DNA of 64,000 nucleotides from Xiphydria camelus (GCA_963678675.1 OY783194.1:13777207-13841206); one strand, 5' to 3'. Counted from the stretch's first letter, positions 12,515 to 24,105 are shown. Notes: a model not told the origin generated them from the letters alone. Numbers and translations: made by a program.

Positions 12515-14008
12515 TCAGTGTTGGGCAGGTTGTTCCAGAGCTGATTTGATGAGAGTCATCCGAAGGTCACGTAAGAATGATAAACGATTCATTTGATCAT
12601 CGTGGTGATTCGCGTTGTAGATTACAAAGGCATTTGATATTGATGCATCCTAAGTCCATTAATTGGACAAATAAACGCAAAGGCCATCGTCTGGTCCCTC
12701 TTGCCACCGAATAACGGCTCACCATTTCATCCACAGTGTCGACTGCGCCTTTAGTCGAATTGTAACAGTCGATAATCTCCGGTTTCTTAGTCGTAGCACT
12801 TATTTCGTTATCGTGGTGCATAGAGGAGAGAAGAATTACATTCTTATACTTTTTCGGGACGAAAGAAACAAGAGTCATGCTTTCTTTGAACGCAAATAAA
12901 CTGGAATTGACTTCTCTTCTAGTCTGCACGAACTGGGATGGAAGTTCTTTTTTATTCTTCCGAATCGTACCAACGACAGTAAGATTCTTCTTCAACAATT
13001 CTTCAACGAGAGGGACTTTCAGAAACCAATTGTCCATCGTCACATTCCTCCCTGTACTCTCAATTGTTTTCACTAACCGAATAACAACATCCTGGCTACT
13101 ATTTGCCTGTACGTACGGCCCTTCTGGTTGTTTTCCTGGATAAATTTCCATTGTACTTGTGTACCACGTACGACTATCTGTTAGAGAGCATACATTTTTA
13201 TTCCGTAGCGTCCACAGGTTTCGATTTTATATACTGGAGGAATGGACAGCGTCCTCGGAAAATTGCCAACATTTCGTCGATTGTCACGAATACTCCAGTC
13301 GCGTAATGCTTTTCACAGTTGGCGACAAACAACTCGTACAGCTCTTTGATGGGCGCGACTTTGTCTAGAGCTCTCCTCTCTGCTGGGTTCCTGTAGTCAT
13401 CGAAACGAAGGCAAGGAATTAAAAATTTAGATCTATGTAGAGTCATAGTCAATCGAAATATCTCTATGGAGAAAGGCCCAGGTCCCCAAAGTTCCTTCAA
13501 ATTTCGATAACATGATTTAGTCAATCCTGCTAGAATCAGTAACCCGAGGAATGTTTTTACCTCTTCGATAGTGGTGGGCTTGCAGTCCTGACCTCGTTCG
13601 TAATTTTCGCGGATTTTGTCAATGTACAAGTTCGTGCAGTGCGTTATAAGTCTCAGCATTGGAGCATCGAAGAAGAGCAAAGCAATCGTCAATCGATTTT
13701 GCATCTTTCGCTCTGCCTCTTGTACCCGGGAAACGCTTGACGATGTTGTGTTGTCTGGTTCTCATAACTTGATGAGGTCGCGATTTTTTCCACTTGGTTG
13801 TACCGTCTTTCCCGACGTAATATAAATTTCTTCGTCGATAGTTGTTAGAATCCAACTCGTCTTCGTCCGTTGAAGCATCCTGTTCGGAACCAGTCTCATG
13901 CTCACTCTCATTCACGTACTCCTCGTCACTACCATTAGACTCCTCAAACTCATAGTCCTCTCTGATTTCGTCAATCATCAGTCTCCGCAGCGATTCTATC
14001 TCGAACAT
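12515..14008 (-). pseudogene. piggyBac transposase pseudogene
   Basis: From ATG 14008 an acidic N-terminus leads into the DDE_Tnp_1_7 fold. The catalytic aspartate contexts are all visible: TIDEMLAIFRGRCPF, TMDNWF and NSTKGAVDTVDEM. The C-terminus RDLRMTLIKSALEQ ends at TGA 12517-12515. At least four indels break the frame, near 13665, 13190 and 13165 (around RYGIKMYAL/DSRTW) and 12600. The length implied by joining the frames (about 490 codons) fits the family. The enzyme would excise and insert at TTAA, but this copy is inactive. It is convergent with the CXC relic within the same TIRs. Confidence 0.9.
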
Positions 14009-14076
14009 ACACGCAGCCTAACAAAAACATTGAAAAAGTTGATTAATGAAAGTTGAAAGTTGCTTGAGTCAAGTTG

Positions 14077-14690
14077 TTTAACGTGTTAGTTTAATGTAAA
14101 ACAATAATCTGATTTTCTACTCACCATTTTTTATCTTAATTTTCAATTGATTGATTTTAGTCAAGTTGTTTCGAGTCACTCTGATTGCACAAAATATCAA
14201 CATCGTTTAGTCGAGGTTAACCGACCGAGGATCTAAGAATTAGGTTAGGAATCCGTATGACGAATGTTAGTTTAATGTGAAAGAATAATCTGATTTTCTA
14301 CTTACCATTTTTCATCTTAATTTTCAATTGATTGATTTTAGTCGATTTGTTTCGAGTCACTCTGATTGCACAAAACATCAACATCGATTAGTCGAGGTTA
14401 ACCGACCTAGGATCTAAGAATTAGGTTAGGAATCCATATGACGAATGTTAGTTTAATGTAAAACAATAATCTGATTTTCTACTTACCCTTTTTCATCTTT
14501 ATTTCAATTGATTGATTTTAGTCAAGTTGTTTCGAGTCACTCTGATTGCAGAAAAAACATCAACATCGATTAGTCGAGGTTAACCGACCGAGGATCTAAC
14601 AATAAGAATTAGGTTAGGAATCCGCATGACGAATGTTAGTTTAATATAAAACAATAAACTGATTTTCTACTCGCCGTTTTTCATCTTAGT
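14077..14690. repeat. tandem repeat, about 183-bp unit, 3.4 copies
   Basis: Successive copies start near 14077, 14263, 14446 and 14631, each with 'gaatgttagtttaatgt' and 'ttaaccgac'. They lie just upstream of the piggyBac transposase start and inside the right TIR, so they belong to the element leader or subterminal region. Confidence 0.9.
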
Positions 14691-15283
14691 TTTCACTTTT
14701 CAACTGAGGGAAATTTTGTAACGTGAACGCTCACCTGGGGTGTAGGGTACACCCCACGTCTCTTTGCAACGTTCTGTCGAAGAGACAAAGCGGGTTTGTC
14801 CCGCGCTTTTGGTGCCAAATTCTTTAATGAAATGTTCCCGAAAGGTACTGAAAGTACCAACCTCGAAAAAAATTAACTCTAGGCGTGGCATGCAAAAAAA
14901 GGAGGCTGGGGTATCTCCTACACCCCACGTGAGCAACGAAGGATTAATCAATAACATCAAGAATAACTGGCGAGGTATATAAAATAAAATCGTGTAGCAA
15001 TAAACTGAAATAGTAGGTATAGGAAATCAAGTTTAAATATAGAAAGTATTTCTAATTAGAAAAAAAAAATCATTAAATTTTAGGACCCACATATAGGCCA
15101 AACTTTTGCCTTATTTCTGGCTGGTCTACTTATTTGCTAGAGAAGCGGGAGAGAGAGAGAGTGCACTTATTTATTAATTCTACTTATACCTATATGTAAT
15201 AGGTATTTACTTCTAAATATAGATATTACCCCAGTGATAAATGTCTAAATAAATATAAATTTAAACAAAAAAAACTTATTTAC

Positions 15284-15487
15284 TTCTTGAGTACGTGCAT
15301 CTTTTAATAGGGCATAATTCCCAGTTTTCAAAATTCGGTGGTTGCACTTTTTTAAATTCTTTATTAAACAGTTGTTGATCTTTTATTGGAGGCCAAAATG
15401 CTTCTTTTTTATGGGAGTTAACGAGGATGCGTTTATAATAGAAACTCCTCCATTGTCAGTATCCAACTCTACTATAACATATGCCAT
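15284..15487 (-). pseudogene. DUF4806 relic, exon 1
   Basis: ATG at 15487-15485, then MAYVIVELDTDNGGVSI and a WPPIKDQQ block. This is the N-terminal signature of DUF4806 proteins, parallel to MTYVGVEFS...WPPCKTQ of the intact copy. One T is missing from a T-run just before the WPP block. With it restored, the exon ends in phase 1 at a GTAAAT donor, the same phase as exon 1 of the intact gene (22918). Exon 2 is at 10614, beyond the piggyBac insertion. Confidence 0.75.
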
Positions 15488-17570
15488 ATTCCCTGCAAAT
15501 ATTTTTAAACCAAAACTTTTTTTATACAGGGTCTTCAAAAAGTCCCGGTACGGCTGATTATCTCAGCGGGAAATCATTTTAGAGAAAAATGTTTAATGCA
15601 AAGCTTTTAGGATTTTTCCCTGGATACCCAATGATCATATTGGATTTGACCTTGACCATGACTTTCAAGGTCATATCAAGGTCAAATTGATCTTTTTAAA
15701 TGCGAACCACTATTTTGGATACTGGAAATGAAAGGAGCGGGAAATTTCACATTCAAATATGTCCTTGATCATTTTTTTCATGTGACCTTTATGGTCAGCG
15801 GAGCACAGTGGGAAATTTCCTTGAATTAGAAGGACAACATTCTTAATGGCTTATTCAACTTAAACCAAATTCGGTATAAGTGGGTTTTTCGGGTCGCTGA
15901 TTACAAATCTGAAATCAGATTTTAAAAATTCAAAATTTTCCAAATTTGGCACGAATCCGTGGCTTTTATAAAGGCCAACATGCCTCCCTTTTCACGAAGG
16001 TTTACCAAGATACATTTATAATGGGAACCCGTCCAATGTCGAAGTTCCACCCTGCTACAACGTACGCTATATTCTCTGCACATTTTTTTTACGTAACTTT
16101 ATACTTAACATACTCCATTTTTTATATTACAATTGCCAATATTTCCTAAAGTAGGCATAGATGGTATTGATTGAGAGTCCAATGACAACTCAAATGACTC
16201 GAGATTTGCTTTATGTTTTATCAGTGATTCTTACTTTTAGGTATAAGTATTCTAATCTAAATTTGTAGAATTTAAAAACCCTCTTTTTTTTTAATATCCA
16301 GACGAGACATTTTTCGATTTGATAGTTGCAATAAAAAGAATGTTTATTATTTTGTACTGATTCAGATTATTTCAGTCCTGCATTTTAGAAATTGAAATTA
16401 TTTTAATGACCAATTTTTCGTCACATTTTATTTTCGAGAACTGAGATACCTACGTGGAGACTTAAATCTAGTATAAAAGTACATTTGAAATTCTAGTTTT
16501 GTGCTTTAGTTGAATCGATATTAATTTTATACAAAAAATAATAAAATTCTAATTGAAATTGAAAATGGCCGTTGACCGCCTACCTATACCACCTGATGCA
16601 TGCTTGCCTGTTGTCGGTGTTTACATTCTGCGTTGATAAAATGTATTCTGAGAGAGTTGGATTATTTTGTAACGACTTACCTCTTGTTATCCAATTTTGG
16701 CAATATATTTGAGACCGTGCTTATAAAAATAACTGAACAATCACAAATAAACACGAGACAGAACCAACACCTCGCGATCGCATCCTTGGCTCTCGGCTCT
16801 GCTCACTCTGCTAGAGATGGCCAAGATGGCGTCCATCTCAGTGCTGCCTACAAATTTCCCTTAGCAGAAATATCACAATTCCCTAGTTTCAAAACAATTC
16901 ACCCTAAAATTGGCGCTATTTTCGATTTGTAATATTATAGCGGCTATTCTAAAGTAGCTTTTTCAATTTTTTGATGGTTAAGCGTTTATTAGGGGTACAT
17001 GTTCAACATTATTGTCAAATTTAATAACTTCTAAATTAAATTATGATATTTGATTATTATTAATTTAATAAGGTTTGCTTACGACTTTTTATAAATATAA
17101 TCAAAACTAAATTAGCCATCAAATACCACTACACCAAATTTAGGTACCTATATGTTCAGTAAATAAATTTTGAATATTGCGTTAACGCAAATATTTCTTC
17201 TAGCTTCATACTTATTTACTTTGTCAAATTTTATTACAAATTTATTCAGATATAAGGATCGAGAATTAATGTAGACCACACTATCCAAATATTTTTATAT
17301 TATATTAGGTGTTGGAATTAATTCGTAGCGTTTTACAAGAAACGGCATAGGTAGTACACTATTTCGTTATTACCGACAGTAATGTATACATTGTAAACAG
17401 CTACCATAGGACGTTATTTGCCGTACATAACCTTTTTTCAAATCATAAATAACAACACTTTATAATTTATTGAATATATCAAAAGGGCCTAGCGGAATAA
17501 GCATGTAAAATCTGCCCCCACGTGTATCAGCACTAAATTTATATGATCGATAGGCATCGATGAGAAAATT
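15488..17570. other. no gene recognised; short dispersed repeats
   Basis: About 15528-15700 has the start 'tacagggtcttcaaaaagtc', a repeat-type terminus, with no matching right end found. Bases 15850-15965 share 'accaaattcggtataag' and nearby sequence with the foldback at 34566-35460. The rest is AT-rich with only short open frames (e.g. 16600-16932) that show no family signature. Confidence 0.5.
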
Positions 17571-17939
17571 GAGTCAAGCCATGTCAAGTCGGACTCGAAA
17601 TTTCCACTAAATCGCGGATTTCGAAAATAATAACTCTATTACGAAGGGAGTATGGCACTTACGTTACCGTATTAATATTTCGTGAAAATTCCGTTATTTG
17701 TTAATGTTATTAACAATCAAACTTTGAAGCGCAATTAAAATGAAAAATCGTTTTCTCTTAAACTACTTTAGACAATTACTTAAAATTTTGCACACTGATA
17801 AAGCAATGTTTACACTATCGAATAAATATTTGCTTGAGGTGAAATTGTTTTAAAAAATGAATTTTGCATTAATTTTTTTTAAACAATTGCAATTTTTCAT
17901 GCGTTCTTCACGCTATAAAAAAATGGAACTTACATAAAT

Positions 17940-18371
17940 TCATGCGGCAAACGTTGGCCTTTTATAATCTGCAAAGAGAACTTTGTACTTTTTCTCCATT
18001 CCGGAGATACGAAATTGTTTGTTACTCCGCTCCGCTACTGGCGTCCGCGGCATCTTGATGGCCGCGCAAACTTGAGCAAAAACCGTTTGAACTTGCATGA
18101 ACATGATTTTCCGAGTTTGGCAAACATACACAGTTTTCTTGTCAGTTTGCTGATGGTGCTCGTGCGGTATACTTGCGTATAAACTATTCGGTGTTTCAAT
18201 ATCATTAAGTGAAAATGGTTCGACCGAAGGAATGTTGTAATCCTTTGAAAAAGAAAGGTCATAATTGTGTTCGTCATAAGTTGTTCCTCGCGCGTTACCG
18301 CCAAGTGGAATAAAAAATTCGAAGAATACATTGATCGATATACCCAGGTAGCAGTGGCACGTCAAACTCAC
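17940..18371 (-). other. coding-like sequence in foldback arm (unknown)
   Basis: An open frame on the minus strand, ending in YKVLFADYKRPTFAA. Its first 30 codons run in from the tnp2 TIR and are not part of the original. The same frame is recognisable in the inverted right arm (about 25120-25497) but carries a stop and an insertion there. I do not recognise the protein. It could be a captured host-gene fragment or merely sequence kept open by chance. Confidence 0.3.
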
Positions 18372-18595
18372 GTCAATATTTCGTCACTCGATTCGTCGAA
18401 ATAACGTGATTAGTTCGGTTATAATGTCGTCATAAATGACGTGATTATGTCTCGTTAAAGAGACGTCATACTTCGACGTCAATATGTCGTCACTATAGTC
18501 ACGTTTTATTTACGTTCGTTTTTATTGATTCGGGTCGTCATATTGACGTTAAAAGTTACGTGATAATGCCATCCTAAAGACGTCACACTTTAAAA
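18345..18595. promoter_or_regulatory. left subterminal array of cgtca/tgacg motifs
   Basis: At least a dozen CGTCA or TGACG cores in about 240 bp, including TGACGT and GACGTCA forms, some as palindromic GACGTC. A matching array lies at 23965-24105 at the other end. By analogy with CACTA-type elements these are likely binding sites for an element-encoded protein; the CRE-like core is also what bZIP factors bind. The role is inferred. Confidence 0.6.
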
Positions 18596-18920
18596 TCTTA
18601 TTCTCAGTGAAAAGCTTTGCAATATTATTTAAACTCAAGGAAATTTTAAAGAAGAGTGTAAAAAATGTAAGTAAAGCTCTAGTCGCAATATTGTTAAACA
18701 GTGAAATATGATCATTAGAATTACAATAATAGGCATTGAAAAATATTAATACACAATTGCATATTCGAGAAATAACATCTACATATATTTGAGAATATAC
18801 ATATATATGTACGTAATACATATTGTATGTTAAAACTTCTAACGTACGGTATGTGTATAACTTCTAACGTACGTGTTATGTATTTCGGTACTATTGAAGG
18901 ATATTATACATTAATTATTC

Positions 18921-21011
18921 CTAAGTATAAATCGAGTGTATTAAAGGCAACGAAACCCAACAATCTTTATCATTCTTTTGAGTAATAGGTAGAACTAGAC
19001 ATTTAGCAGTAATAACGTTGATAGGCCATGTTTCATAATCATTTGAAATTCCTGTGATGACATAAATATCTAATTCTTTAGAATCTATTGGATTACAATA
19101 TAATGATGTATGAAATGAAAATCGTTTCCCGACTATCGTAAAAGAATTGTTGTGATCCATCAAAATATTATGAATTTGCACAACTGATCTAGATTCTTTT
19201 ATAAGGCAATACGAATCAGCTTTAGAATATGCATGGACAGAAATCTGGAAATTCTGCAAGCGTAGTTGTTTAAATTGTTTACTGTTTCTGAAAATAATAT
19301 TTGTAGGAAGAGGGCCACAGTTATATTCAAATTTAGGAATTATTGGTCCTTTTAATTTGATATTTTCATTAATAAATGCACTTTCAATTTCACTTATACG
19401 GCGGCAAATTTGCTGTAGTGGTCTATTAGGTGACTTCACTAAGCGTTTAATTTGTCCTAAAAAGTTTTCGAAAACAAACGCTGAGAAATTATCCAAAGGT
19501 CCATACATTTCTGCATCATCGCTGAGGTGAGATAACATATGAATATTATGAATTAAAAATTGTTTGCCATACAATTTTTCACAATGCTTAACAAATACGT
19601 TTAAAACATTGCCAGCAGTCCTGCAGCCGAATGTGGAAATGTGTTTGTATGAAATCAGAATAGTAATAGCAGAATGAAAGAGCAAGAAATGTTCATATAT
19701 CGAGGGATCTACGATATTTCTTAATACAATCGGACCTAGGTATAATACAAAAGTTCTAAATTCTGTTGCTTTCCAGCGTGGCAATTCTTCCAAGCTGCGG
19801 GGTTTGCGGTTAAACTCTACAGGAATGTAAAATCGCGATGACAATAAGCGTTCTGATAATAGATGAACTGATCTACTGCCTAGGCGGACTTGTAAAGAAC
19901 CAGAAATCCAAGTATTTAATAACTTTTTAGCAACACCTAAACATACATTATGCATATAATCTATGGGGAAATTTGACACTAATCCTATTGTTGGAATTTT
20001 CGATAAAGGTGAAACGCCTAAGTGGTGGTCGCTATCTATTTGTAGAGAGAATGAAGTATCAGTTCTCTTAGGCGCATGAATACCTTGCAATGTAACTCTT
20101 CCATCGACATACTCGCCAGATTCTGTACATTTTTCACAAGAAGAGTATCCGCCATGAGATTTTATACATTTTAAGTATGCCCTAGCTGGAGCATCGCAAA
20201 CGAAGCTATGTAAAGTGACAATATATTTTTTGTTATCAAGTTTAATGCCATTTTCCAATAAATGACTAAGATCATTTACAAAATTTTCTAAAAACTCGGT
20301 TAGTGGCTTTGGTTTGCCGTTGCCACAAAAAATTCCAACAACAAAAGGTTGACATTTTATTTTTTTTATTAACCCCAAAATAGGCCACAACTGCGTTTTC
20401 GAACTTGCAAATAAGGGCAAACCATCAACATTGAAACTTATTTCTATTACATTACTAGAAATATCCTTCAGATATGGGGAAATTACTTTTTTAATTCCAT
20501 TCAATAAACCCAAGTGGCAGTATTCCCCGTTTTCTAGTTTCTTAGTGTCTATATTTAATTTAGTTACTAATAAACTTCGTGAATCAAGCGGTAAATCTGG
20601 ATGATAGGGCGAAAGAATGTGTAATAGATCATTAACTGTCGAGCGAGGTACATTCCTAGTTATTGCCCAAAGTCTCAGCTTCTGAGAGAGATCAGGTGTT
20701 TCAATCGTACTGCTACTATCGGAAAGCATTTCAAAAGTATCATTGTTATAGACTAATTCTGATGTGGTAGCACTGTCATTCAAAAATACGCGATTCATGT
20801 GGGTACTATTTTGAAGTAGCGGTGAAACATTGCTATCACAATCGCTTCTATATACATTTTCGCTTTTATGATTATGTGCAATAGACTCCTTCGTTACTTG
20901 AATTCTATTACTTTCCTGTTTTATTTCATGTAATGCATTTTCGACAGCTTTTGCAATTTTTCTATTCCGCTGACGTTTCCCTGTAGTTGCATTTGTCGTC
21001 TTTCTGCTCAT
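18921..21011 (-). CDS. tnp2-like transposase, intact 696 aa
   Basis: Single uninterrupted frame, ATG 21011, stop just after codon 696. A basic N-terminus (GKRQRNRK, 11-18) and an acidic low-complexity region (50-110) precede the transposase core: HILSP at 131, FNVDG with D196, CDAPARAYLKCIK with D273, then H286 and a C292/C295 pair, DYMH with D351, HNIHMLSHL near 488, and FVFENFLGQIKRL with E515. The spacing and the CDAPA...CxxC, DYMH and FEN motifs are those of tnp2/CACTA-type transposases, widespread in insects as multi-copy genes. D273 or D196, D351 and E515 are candidate catalytic acids. The gene starts three bases after the DUF4806 stop, in the same frame. It is the only complete transposase in the window. 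Confidence 0.88.
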   Translation of the reverse strand: MSRKTTNATTGKRQRNRKIAKAVENALHEIKQESNRIQVTKESIAHNHKSENVYRSDCDSNVSPLLQNSTHMNRVFLNDSATTSELVYNNDTFEMLSDSSSTIETPDLSQKLRLWAITRNVPRSTVNDLLHILSPYHPDLPLDSRSLLVTKLNIDTKKLENGEYCHLGLLNGIKKVISPYLKDISSNVIEISFNVDGLPLFASSKTQLWPILGLIKKIKCQPFVVGIFCGNGKPKPLTEFLENFVNDLSHLLENGIKLDNKKYIVTLHSFVCDAPARAYLKCIKSHGGYSSCEKCTESGEYVDGRVTLQGIHAPKRTDTSFSLQIDSDHHLGVSPLSKIPTIGLVSNFPIDYMHNVCLGVAKKLLNTWISGSLQVRLGSRSVHLLSERLLSSRFYIPVEFNRKPRSLEELPRWKATEFRTFVLYLGPIVLRNIVDPSIYEHFLLFHSAITILISYKHISTFGCRTAGNVLNVFVKHCEKLYGKQFLIHNIHMLSHLSDDAEMYGPLDNFSAFVFENFLGQIKRLVKSPNRPLQQICRRISEIESAFINENIKLKGPIIPKFEYNCGPLPTNIIFRNSKQFKQLRLQNFQISVHAYSKADSYCLIKESRSVVQIHNILMDHNNSFTIVGKRFSFHTSLYCNPIDSKELDIYVITGISNDYETWPINVITAKCLVLPITQKNDKDCWVSLPLIHSIYT

Positions 21012-21014
21012 TGT

Positions 21015-23131
21015 TTAAGGATTCTGTTTCTTCAATTCTTGAATTTTGTACCGTTGAGGTGCGTGTTTAAGCCAAATTTTGATACTGTCGTTGATTTCTT
21101 GTTCTGAACAATCAGTTGAGTTTATTGCACCTGGAATTAAACAATTTCAAACAAGTTTGTTAAACATATTGCCACTCAAAATACAAGAGTAATCTGTTCC
21201 ACCACTCTGATGTGTAATGGGAATTTGTAGCGGCACGCAGCATAACTCATTCTTCAAAGTATGTCAGAATACTTACGAACGACGGCAGTCTTCAACTTTA
21301 GTTGTGAAAAAACTTTCTTATCTGCACGCTTGCCAAAGAAACTATATTCTTTTGCGAGATTGTCTGTTATGCATCGACGTAATATATTATTTACTTTGGA
21401 TGATGTGTTTTTACCGCCCAATTGTGATAGGTATGTAGACTGAAACAAAACGTTATTCCTTTTTTGTATAGGCTTATTTATGTCTGGAAATATGTTGTGA
21501 TGTGACTTTTGAAATTGAGTTAAAGTGATAAATTGAATTCTTGAATTGCGGTATACGTATATATGTATGCTATTCATATGATTTACGAAGTATGATAATA
21601 AAAAGAAGTAATCAAATATAGAGAAGCTTGAATCAAATTATATGTCAATATGTTTATAAGTAAAGAGACAATTCTTACGAAGCCAATCAAATTTTCTTTT
21701 TCTTCTAAATAACGTTCGAATCCATCTAGATCATCAGTAGTATTAATCGGTAAATTTGATGGTAAATGTGCTGCTTGACATTGGTTTAACGTGGCAGTTG
21801 TTGACTGCTTTTCAATCCATCGAAGTATTTGGGTATTTTGTTCTTTTATAATAAAAATTTCTCGTAATAACTTCCGTTGAAACACTACAATAAATTAATC
21901 AAAGTATTGGTAAAAATATATAGACATACGTCTGTTAATTTTCCTACATAAAATCTGTATATTAGGTTGGCGGAAACGTTTTGTCGTATTGCAATATGTG
22001 CAGGCAATTTTACCCGCACATATTGAAATATTGGATTTCAAATATAATTACCATAGGCTTACCGATATTATTAACATTATTTGCTGCTAGGTCATCTAAA
22101 TCATTATTCAAAGTACCGGTAGATTGCGATACTTTTGAAAGATGAGAGATCGTTGAATGAGATGGTTGAACTGAATAATCATCATCATTTCTTGTATTAA
22201 TAGAATGTGGATCGGAATTAACTAAAAAATATTCAGATCATACATTTCTAATTCATACAAAGATATGATACAAAACTGTTAAATAGCTTATTTCATGTAA
22301 TAAGATTGCTCGTAATTGTTGGATCATGTCCATAAAATGATACAAATCAAGTTTTAAATTTCCTATAATTATTTAATGAAGGCTCAATTTGAAAATCTTC
22401 TTAAATTTATCGAAATGCCAGCGCGAAAAATATAATCAGCCATGTTCATTAATAATTCTTCAGGTGTACGTACCATCCTCTCCCAGTTTCAATCTTTTGC
22501 ACTCAGAACCAGACTTTTTATAGATTTCTACCTTCGGTGGTCTAGGAAGAAGACTGATATTTTCTTCGTCACTCGAATCAGACAAAATTTTGCGGGTAGC
22601 AGAGACTTTTCTCTTCCACGATTGCTTTTTTTTTGGTGTTTCAATACCTGACTGTATATCTGAGGTTACTTCGGCTTGTTTTATTTTATACGAAGCTTTT
22701 TCAAAATCATCTGTATAGAAATATAATGATTATAGTTTTTTAATATCGAATTGAAGAATCTGATGAAATAAAAAAAAATGTTATCGAACGATATCTCGTG
22801 CATTCGTTCAGCGCTCAACCATATCACAAAGAAAAGATAATGAGGAGCTCCAAAAATTCGGCTTTACGTTGTTATCCCCCTTTTGTTAAGAAGGAATAAG
22901 CATATGTGTGTACTTACCGCACTCAAAAAAACGACGGCAAATACCATACACTGTCCAGGTCTCCTCATCTGGATTTTCCCCACGTTTTAATAATTTATTG
23001 TATTCATTTTGCGTCTTGCATGGTGGCCACAAGACTTCTTTTTTTCGTGGCGTTAACCAGCGGCTATTTACTACAGCTATGCCGCCTGCACATTCCTCGG
23101 AAGCAGAAAACTCGACGCCTACATATGTCAT
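21015..23131 (-). CDS. DUF4806-family protein, six exons, one 2-nt frameshift
   Basis: Exons on the minus strand, with GT-AG borders and matching phases: 23131-22918, 22712-22474, 22221-22063, 21884-21679, 21439-21277 and 21130-21015 (TAA 21017-21015), giving about 364 aa. Exon 1 has the typical MTYVGVEF start and a WPPC block. Exon 2 has DDFEKASYKIK then AEVTSD, with a nuclear-type basic stretch. Exons 4-6 form the DUF4806 core (LPINTTDDLDGFERYLEE; YLSQLGG; SFFGKRADKKVF; IKIWLKHAPQR). In exon 2 an A-run near 22681 is two bases too long for the frame, so this copy is either a very young pseudogene or carries a sequence error. The biochemical role of DUF4806 is unknown. Its pairing with tnp2 here suggests an accessory transposition protein. 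Confidence 0.85.
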
Positions 23132-23744
23132 TATACGCGACGTCTTATACAGTCACTCTTTTTTCGCTCGCTCTCACTTTTATTTTCCTGTCACTTTGCT
23201 GCTTTAAGAAATCGTATATGCACTGCACTGAAAATGCCACGAATGTTCGAATATCGTTTGAACTGTACGGGACTACCGACGTGACTGAACCGAAATTTTC
23301 AAACTCAAAGAAATAAACCGTTTCTGCCGTGGTGACGGTACGTTAGTATAGGGAAAGACCCACCTCGGTCTACGGCATTTGGTCAGCACATGGAACTCAT
23401 TAAACGCGGATACCAAGGAAAGTGGCAGGTAACACGGGTACCCGCAATGCCGTGATTTTCTATTCCGTTGGAGTTCTTGTAAAAAGTATCCCGCAGAGGT
23501 ATCAAGGGAAAATCCCGTTTATTTCCGTTATTTGTAATTTTATGAAAATATATTTCAAATAAAATTTGTTTGGTATTGAAAGATACATATGGTAGATGCA
23601 ACAGATTTTCAATGACACGCATTATTTACGAGATATGAAGGTTACTTTCATCTTTTTAAGTGGAATTCGGTATTTTAATTCCTACAAAAGTAGTAGAGCT
23701 CGTCAAGATGAACAAAAAAAGGTAAAAGGTGAAATGTCCATTCG

Positions 23745-23865
23745 CTGAACCGTTTGTGAGATATTTCCGCTCAAAGTACAAGAGTAAATTTCGCTGGGCG
23801 CTGGAAACTTAGTCGCACGCAGCGCAATTTACTCTTGTACTTTGAACGAAAATATCTCACAAACT
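23745..23865. repeat. inverted repeat in element leader
   Basis: Arms of about 42 bp ('gtttgtgagatatttccgct' and its inverse near 23843-23862) flank about 30 bp containing 'ggcgctgg'. It lies between the right TIR and exon 1 of the DUF4806 gene, so it could be a leader hairpin or part of the promoter. Similar words recur near 21180-21240. Confidence 0.6.
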
Positions 23866-23964
23866 TTTCAACTGATGGGTATTTCATCTTATACATTTCT
23901 TACAGTTACACACCTGATTATGCGTTGGGAAATAATAAATTATGTGACTGTTTCGTCAACAAAT

Positions 23965-24105
23965 TACGTGAAAAAAACGTCATTTCAATGACGTCATAAT
24001 ATGATCTTCAAATAACACGTGATTAAAACGTCGAATTTAAGGCATATGACGTCGTCGACGAACAATCACCTTCAAGCGACGTGAATATGACGTGTCACTG
24101 CTACC
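23965..24105. promoter_or_regulatory. right subterminal array of cgtca/tgacg motifs
   Basis: Counterpart of the left array: ACGTCA, TGACGTCA, GACGTC and similar cores up to the TIR. Being 5-prime of the DUF4806 gene, it may also act in transcription. Confidence 0.55.

Larger units (their letters stand above)
10888..14943. mobile_element. piggyBac-type element, 4.06 kb, with CXC-gene cargo
   Basis: The termini CCCTTCATTACTCACGTGGG (10888) and, inverted at the right, TCCTTCGTTGCTCACGTGGG (ending 14943) form a TIR with three mismatches. The right flank is TTAA (14944-14947); the left is CTAA (10884-10887), a one-base decay of the TTAA typical of piggyBac. Near each end lies a GGGGTGT...ACACCCC palindrome (about 10934 and 14738). 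It contains a piggyBac transposase pseudogene on the minus strand and a CXC-domain gene relic on the plus strand, tail to tail. It sits in intron 1 of the DUF4806 relic. Confidence 0.85.

Noticed and set aside
21957..22032. Small hairpin in a DUF4806 intron as a microRNA
   Set aside because: Arms are too short (about 13 bp around 'gcaatatgtgc') and there is no extended precursor-like pairing.
22906..23316. Plus-strand frames opposite DUF4806 exon 1
   Set aside because: Antisense shadow of a well-supported exon; no family motif.
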